From assembly GCA_963995505.1 (NCBI GenBank), contig OZ023192.1, positions 712,001 through 776,000 on the forward strand: a stretch of DNA of 64,000 bases. The letters are read 5' to 3'. The notes beneath the pieces are model-generated. The model had not been told where the DNA came from. It made no database searches and saw nothing but the letters and a program-made list of their open reading frames with translations. Origin of the DNA: Hypericum androsaemum (Eukaryota > Streptophyta > Magnoliopsida > Malpighiales > Hypericaceae). Of this stretch, positions 58,816-64,000 are shown piece after piece. How positions within the stretch are numbered: position 1 is the first letter of the stretch; each line of letters opens with the position of its first letter. The position numbers were made by a program, and so were the translations under genes.

Positions 58816-59341
58816 CAGTAAAATATTTCTAAAGTGATATTGTCGGGACCGGAGAAAAATATCACTTTATAGAGGTTATTAGATAAGAGAGGTTTACGTT
58901 TTTTTTCCTCCAAAAATATTAAAATTGAGTTTTTGAACAATAAATATGTAAATACCAAAAATTACTTTGTCTATATACAAATTACCTAAAATTTAGACTT
59001 ATATTCAAATGATATACTCGATTGAGATATTTTCTTAGAACAAGACGATGATCACAAGAACCATTCTAAAATGATTGAGAAGATGAATGATGATGTAAAA
59101 TTTATTAAATAAGCAAGTTTAGCGCAAACTAATGTCTTACAATATTTTTCGAATTTGTAAAATATGTAAAAATATATGTATTTATTAAAAAATATCACTT
59201 TATGCGAAAATTGAGACCGAGATTTAGCACTAAAATTTTATGAAAAAATATTAGTTTTATTAAATTTTAACACTGGTCCTGACTCGGGACCGAAACTTTT
59301 TATCAATTTAGAGCAGTTATCACTTTACAAAAATTTTACTG
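58816..59341. mobile_element. Emigrant/pogo-like MITE, copy 2 (526 bp)
   Basis: The ends are CAGTAAAATATTTCTAAAG and CAAAAATTTTACTG, flanked by TA (58814-58815 and 59342-59343). It is related along its length, in inverted orientation, to the copy at 56408-56960 ('GTCGGGACCGGAGAAAAATA'). Confidence 0.8.
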
Positions 59342-59343
59342 TA

Positions 59344-60049
59344 ATCATTTGTATAAAAAAATACTCTTTTTTTTATCATGTATGCAAGAGTAACTACTCT
59401 AATGACTATCGTCCTACGTTACTCTCTTTGTCCGAGAGGAAAAACACACACAAAGACACCGAAACAAAACATCACCAAGGGACCAATGTCCCAACAGTTA
59501 GAAATCCTAATAAAACCAAATAAAACGGTTCACTTTTCTGACCGAAATTCCTTTAAATAAGACCACTAAACTTAGATGTAAGATGTTTCTTTCTCCTCCT
59601 TTTTTAATAAACAAAACGTTCACATTCACACCGCCCAAGAAAAGTTGCAGATTCTCACTTAATTAGTGCAGTTCGACTCTCTTCCTCGCTCTCTAAGACC
59701 AGTCCAAGTCCAGCTTATTATTAATTGCATCTTTTTATCTCTGAAGCCTTTTCCTTTCCCTAAAGTGAACCAAAGGGTGCTTTCCTCCACCACCATTGGC
59801 CCAAAATTGGAGGGTACCCTTTTGAGTTTTGCCTCCTCTTCTTACTTGGTTGCTCCAAAGACTGGTGCTTTAAGTTGAAAGACAAGAATTGGAGGGTACC
59901 CTTTTGGACCTCATGTAATGGAAGCTCAATGGGCAACTTAGCCTCACTTGGGGGCCTCTAAAGTTCCAATCTTTAAAGATAAAACTGGTGCTTGAAACTG
60001 GAAGACAGGGTCCTTTAGCTCCCCTTTTGTACTTGGCATTAATTTCTCA
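59344..60049 (+). promoter_or_regulatory. Upstream region and probable leader of the subtilase gene
   Basis: No separate gene is present. Short imperfect tandem duplications lie close to the start codon: AATTGGAGGGTACCCTTTTG at 59805-59824 and 59887-59906, and ACTGGTGCTT near 59861 and 59984. They may lie in the 5' UTR. No convincing TATA box was placed. Confidence 0.4.
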
Positions 60050-63000
60050 ATGGGAAGGTTCCATTGGATGCATGTCTTGGTGGTGCTATGGTTGGGGATG
60101 CTTCTAAGGCCCTCTCTATGTGAAGAGCTTAATTCAGCTGTGTATATTGTTACTCTTAAGCAAGGTCCCACTTCACATTACTATGGAGGAAACCTCATGA
60201 AGAAGGGATCCACTTCTTTCCAGTTTGGGAAACTCAATAAACCACTTTCACCAAGGTACATGAAATTCTTGATCTCTTTTTTTTTTTTGTGCTGCTTTAA
60301 TTTCATTGATGTGTCTTGTGTACTAAAAATGCTTGTTATGTTTGTTTGGATGCATAATTTTGGCTTTCCTTGGTTTAGTTTAGTTTGTCCCTAAGATAGG
60401 TGTAGCTCATTGGAGATACATAGGTTATTGAATGTTCTATTGGTTTTTAGTGTTATTGGGGTCCTAGGAAAGTGATTAGGACATTTGTTTCCTATATGAT
60501 AAAATTATCCCGACCAGAGGAATAAACTTATATTCGTTCTTGCTCTTGTCGGTGGTTCTTAACTGTTCATAGGAGGCTCCTTGTTTGCTTGTTGATGACT
60601 TTATTCCGATAATTCTTGTACATTGCTGATGGTTAAGCTTATTACTTGTTTTTTGTGCAGGAATGGCACGAAAGCTGATCCGAGGCCCGGTTCTTACATC
60701 TCCCGGCTTCATGATACATTACTGAAAAGGGCACTGGGAGGAGAGAAATATATAAAGCTGCACAGTTATCACTACTTGATTAATGGGTTTGCTGCTCTTC
60801 TCACACCTCTGCAGGTAAATGCACCGTTAGCACGCCTAATGATGTTACCTTCATAATTGTGTTGTTGGATACATTGGCTCATTAGTTAGATTTAAATTTT
60901 AATCACTTTATCTGTTTCATTTATGAGTTTCTAATTACCATTCTGCCAAAAAGACGACGAATATTTTGCAAGTGTTTAATGTTTTGTCTTCTTTTTGAAG
61001 GCTGGCAAACTTTCAAGAACGCAAGAAGTGGCAAATGTGGTCCTGGATTTCTCCATTAGGACTGCAACTACGCATACACCACAGTTCTTGGGTCTGCCGA
61101 ACGGGGCATGGCCCATAGCAGGGGGTTTTGGTACTGCAGGCGAAGGAATTGTGATCGGCTTTGTGGATACCGGCATTGATCCTACTCATCTAAGCTTTGC
61201 TGATGATACTTCAGAGAACCCTTATCCAGTCCCCGAGCACTTTTCTGGCATTTGCGAGGTCACTCGAGATTTCCCTGCAGGCTCATGCAACAAAAAGCTC
61301 ATTGCAGCTCGCCATTTTGCAGCATCTGCTATTACAAGGGGAATTTTTAACTCCACCCAGGACTACGCATCCCCATTCGATGCTGATGGACATGGCACGT
61401 GAGTATTATTGTTTTACTAATTTTTCTATTTGGTCATCCATCATATTAGGCTTGGTCAACAATTAATATCAGTTCATCTGTGCCACACTGCCTATTAGCA
61501 TTTGAAGCCTTGAAACAAAATGAGAGCGCTTTGATGAACAGAAAATCAAGATTTAGACATTTTGCTTCTCAGAAGAAAAGTTAAAGCAACTTATCCAACA
61601 AAGAGTCCGATATAAAGTTAACACGACTACAAGATCTAGTCTAACTCTATACTGGCCATAACAGCATCAGATTAGCTAAAGATATAGTTTTTCTTCATCT
61701 TCGCATGCTGCCACTTTTTTCCATTTATTAATGTTCTACACAACTTGCACTAAATCATTTAAATACATATTTCAGGCATACAGCTTCTGTCGCTGCAGGA
61801 AACCACGGTATTCCAGTGATCGTTGCTGGCCATCACTTTGGAAATGCAAGCGGGATGGCTCCTCGGGCACAGTAATTGCTCTTCCAACTGCTCTTTGAAC
61901 TTCATAAATATTAACAAACTTGTTTGATAACTGAAACTTTGGTATTCATTGATAACTGAAACTTTGGTATTCTTAAAAGAAGTTGAAAAAACTGAAGTTT
62001 GGTATGGCTGAAACAGTGGAAAGTAGCTACGTTCTAGTGATATATAGCATTCAATTCTTTTCCGACGATGTTATTGATGGTCTATGAGAACTCAGTTCAG
62101 CTGAAGAGTATGAACTTACACATTACATTCTCTTGTTTTCCAGCATTGCTGTCTACAAGGCCTTGTATAAAAGCTTCGGGGGCTTTGCAGCAGATGTTGT
62201 TGCAGCAATAGACCAGGTAATATGCTTGATCTGAAATGCCTTTTTTTGTTGGAAACTCGGTATGTTTTCGATACTTGTACGTATTCACACGCCTTTTCAG
62301 TCATGGGCATATTCTTGTAGGCCACGATTGCACATAACATTTTGATCAAAACCATGACAAACTACTGTCTTCTTTCCACTTGGCTCATTCCGCTGTCATT
62401 CACAAGGGAAGACTCGTCATCCCCCAACTTGACGGAGATCATTATGTGCTTCCTTCTTTCTATGGCACAATTTAGGAACAATCACGAGTTGTATTTGAGG
62501 CTATGATATGGTTTATCTCTCAGTTGCTTTATGTCATTTTGTTGGCTGTTCGATCATCTTCTACAACTAGAAGGATTAATGAATGATTGTATATAGGCCT
62601 TCTTTTAAACTATTCTTCTTCTCTCCACTTTTCTCTTACCAACTTCAACTTGACATTCCGGACTTCGGCCTTGGTAGTCAGCTTTTCAAGATTGTATCCA
62701 TCTAGAAAATTGTCCTCCTTTAATTAGTTTGCTTAATATTGATCTCTTCGTTAATTTGTAGGCTGGACAGGACGGGGTCGACATAATAAGCTTATCAATC
62801 ACGCCCAACAGACGTCCGCCTGGTCTTGCAACATTCTTTAACCCTATCGACATGGCATTACTTTCAGCCGCGAGGGCCGGTATTTTTATTGTTCAAGCAG
62901 CAGGGAATACCGGGCCTGCACCAAAAAGCATGTCTTCCTTCAGTCCCTGGATCTATACAGTTGGTGCTGCTTCTCATGACAGGGTTTATTCCAATTCCAT

Positions 63001-64000
63001 TACACTCGGTAACCAGACGACTATCCCTGGCGTTGGACTTGCACGTAAGTTCACTCGCCGAAGTTTTTGCTGCTATGTGTTGCAATTACACTATGATCGC
63101 CTGACATCATCTTTATTTTTGTTCAGCTGGGACAGATCAAGGTGCTATATACACTATGATTTCTGCTGCTCATGCTTTGAATAACGGGACAACTGCGACC
63201 CCCGATATGTATGTGGGTGAATGCCAAGATTCTAGTTACTTCGATCAAGACCTGGTCGAGGGGAAACTCTTGATTTGTAGCTATTCAATCAGATTTGTGC
63301 TTGGACTGTCCACCATTAAACAAGCCTTAGATACAGCAAACAACCTAAGTGCGGCCGGCGTTGTGTTCTACATGGATCCTTATGTAATTGGTTTCAAGCT
63401 CAATCCGACGCCCATGAGAATTCCGAGCATCATACTTTCAAACCCGGAGGATTCAAAGGTGAAGCTTCCGTGCCATTGTGAAACATGTCATCCTTCTTTC
63501 TGTACCTGAATCATATCATACTATAGCAAAATGGGTACTTATGAAACGTTTCGACTCTGTTTCAGGTTCTACTTCAGTATTATTATTCTTCCTTGGAGAG
63601 AGATGGATCCACGAAGCAGATTACAAAGTTCGGAGCAGTTGCAAGCATTTGTGGTGGATTAAAAGCCAACTATAGCAATGCCGCACCAGCAATCATGTAC
63701 TATTCTGCTCGAGGGCCAGACCCCGAAGACAGCGTTCTCGATGATGCCGATATCTTAAAACCCAACTTGGTCGCTCCTGGAAACTCTATTTGGGCAGCCT
63801 GGAGTTCCCTTGGCACCGACTTGTTGGAATTCGAAGGTAAGAAGCCGTTTCACACCAAATGAACCCAAGGTTTATCTTCGCGGAACAGTGTACCTTATAG
63901 TATAAGCCAATGTTTTTTCCAGGAGAGAACTTTGCCATGTTGTCCGGGACGAGCATGGCAGCTCCGCACGTCGCTGGCCTAGCTGCATTGATCAAGCAGA
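60050..64000 (+). CDS. SBT2-like: Subtilisin-like serine protease, SBT2 class (3' end outside window)
   Basis: A secreted plant subtilase. Exons are 60050-60255, 60661-60814, 61001-61398, 61776-61871, 62144-62216, 62762-63044, 63127-63458, 63566-63836 and 63923 onward; all borders are GT-AG and phases join. The first 630 residues are present, against about 810-840 for the family. Residues 1-24 form a signal peptide ending 'LRPSLC'. The I9 propeptide region includes 'AVYIVTLKQG' and 'HYLINGFAALLTPLQ', followed by the 'TTHTPQFLGLP' junction. The catalytic Asp176 (VDTGID), His251 (DGHGTHTAS) and Ser615 (SGTSMAAPH) are present, as is the oxyanion Asn358 (AAGNTGP). A PA-like insert sits between exons 7 and 8. 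Pattern fits the SBT2.1-2.3 group better than SBT2.5/2.6. The gene looks intact as far as seen. Confidence 0.94.

Noticed and set aside
1..64000. An autonomous Mutator transposase (MURA) or hAT transposase
   Set aside because: No open frame in the window shows transposase motifs; all DNA elements here look non-autonomous.

Overview
This is a stretch of plant nuclear DNA, almost certainly a eudicot. It carries spliced genes for a Golgi UDP-arabinose 4-epimerase, coatomer epsilon, CYP716 cytochromes P450 and an SBT2-class subtilase. The AT-rich spacers are packed with copia and LINE retroelements, solo LTRs, hAT, pogo-like and Mutator-like elements. The species cannot be named from the sequence.

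Layout. 1-8 kb is transposon territory: a 5.7 kb inverted-repeat element whose ends carry about 130-bp tandem repeats, a LINE fragment, and a Mutator-like element holding a piece of ribosomal protein L12. 13.2-15.8 kb (+) is a complete 10-exon UDP-arabinose 4-epimerase gene (417 aa). 18.1-21.0 kb (-) is a complete 7-exon coatomer epsilon gene (294 aa), convergent with it. About 20.6-28.4 kb and 35.1-43.9 kb are two direct copies of one block. Each carries an apparently intact four-exon CYP716-family P450 (492 aa, - strand) and the 5' part of the coatomer gene, which in copy 2 has lost its start codon. A degenerate copia element (29.0-34.5 kb) lies between them. 44-59.4 kb holds three more Mutator-like elements, two LINEs, a solo LTR, an hAT element and two Emigrant/pogo-like elements, several nested. 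60.05 kb to the window end (+) is the first nine exons of an SBT2-class subtilase, cut by the window edge just after its catalytic serine.

The most interesting feature is the duplicated block, because each copy is the empty-site control for insertions in the other. This confirms target-site duplications for a Mutator-like element, a LINE tail and a retroposon in copy 1, and for a solo LTR in copy 2. A second theme is six non-autonomous Mutator-like elements in 52 kb. Three carry recognisable host-gene fragments (L12; a glycosyltransferase N-terminus; an ATG1 kinase piece fused in the same orientation to a ribosomal protein L27 piece), so they are Pack-MULEs. No transposase gene was recognised.

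The epimerase and epsilon-COP genes both serve the Golgi (arabinose supply for cell-wall polymers; COPI traffic). From memory, their Arabidopsis counterparts are neighbours on chromosome 1 with an SBT2 gene close by, which suggests old microsynteny disturbed here by P450 duplication and transposons. All exon boundaries were read by eye from splice signals, reading frame and family conservation; no alignments were run.
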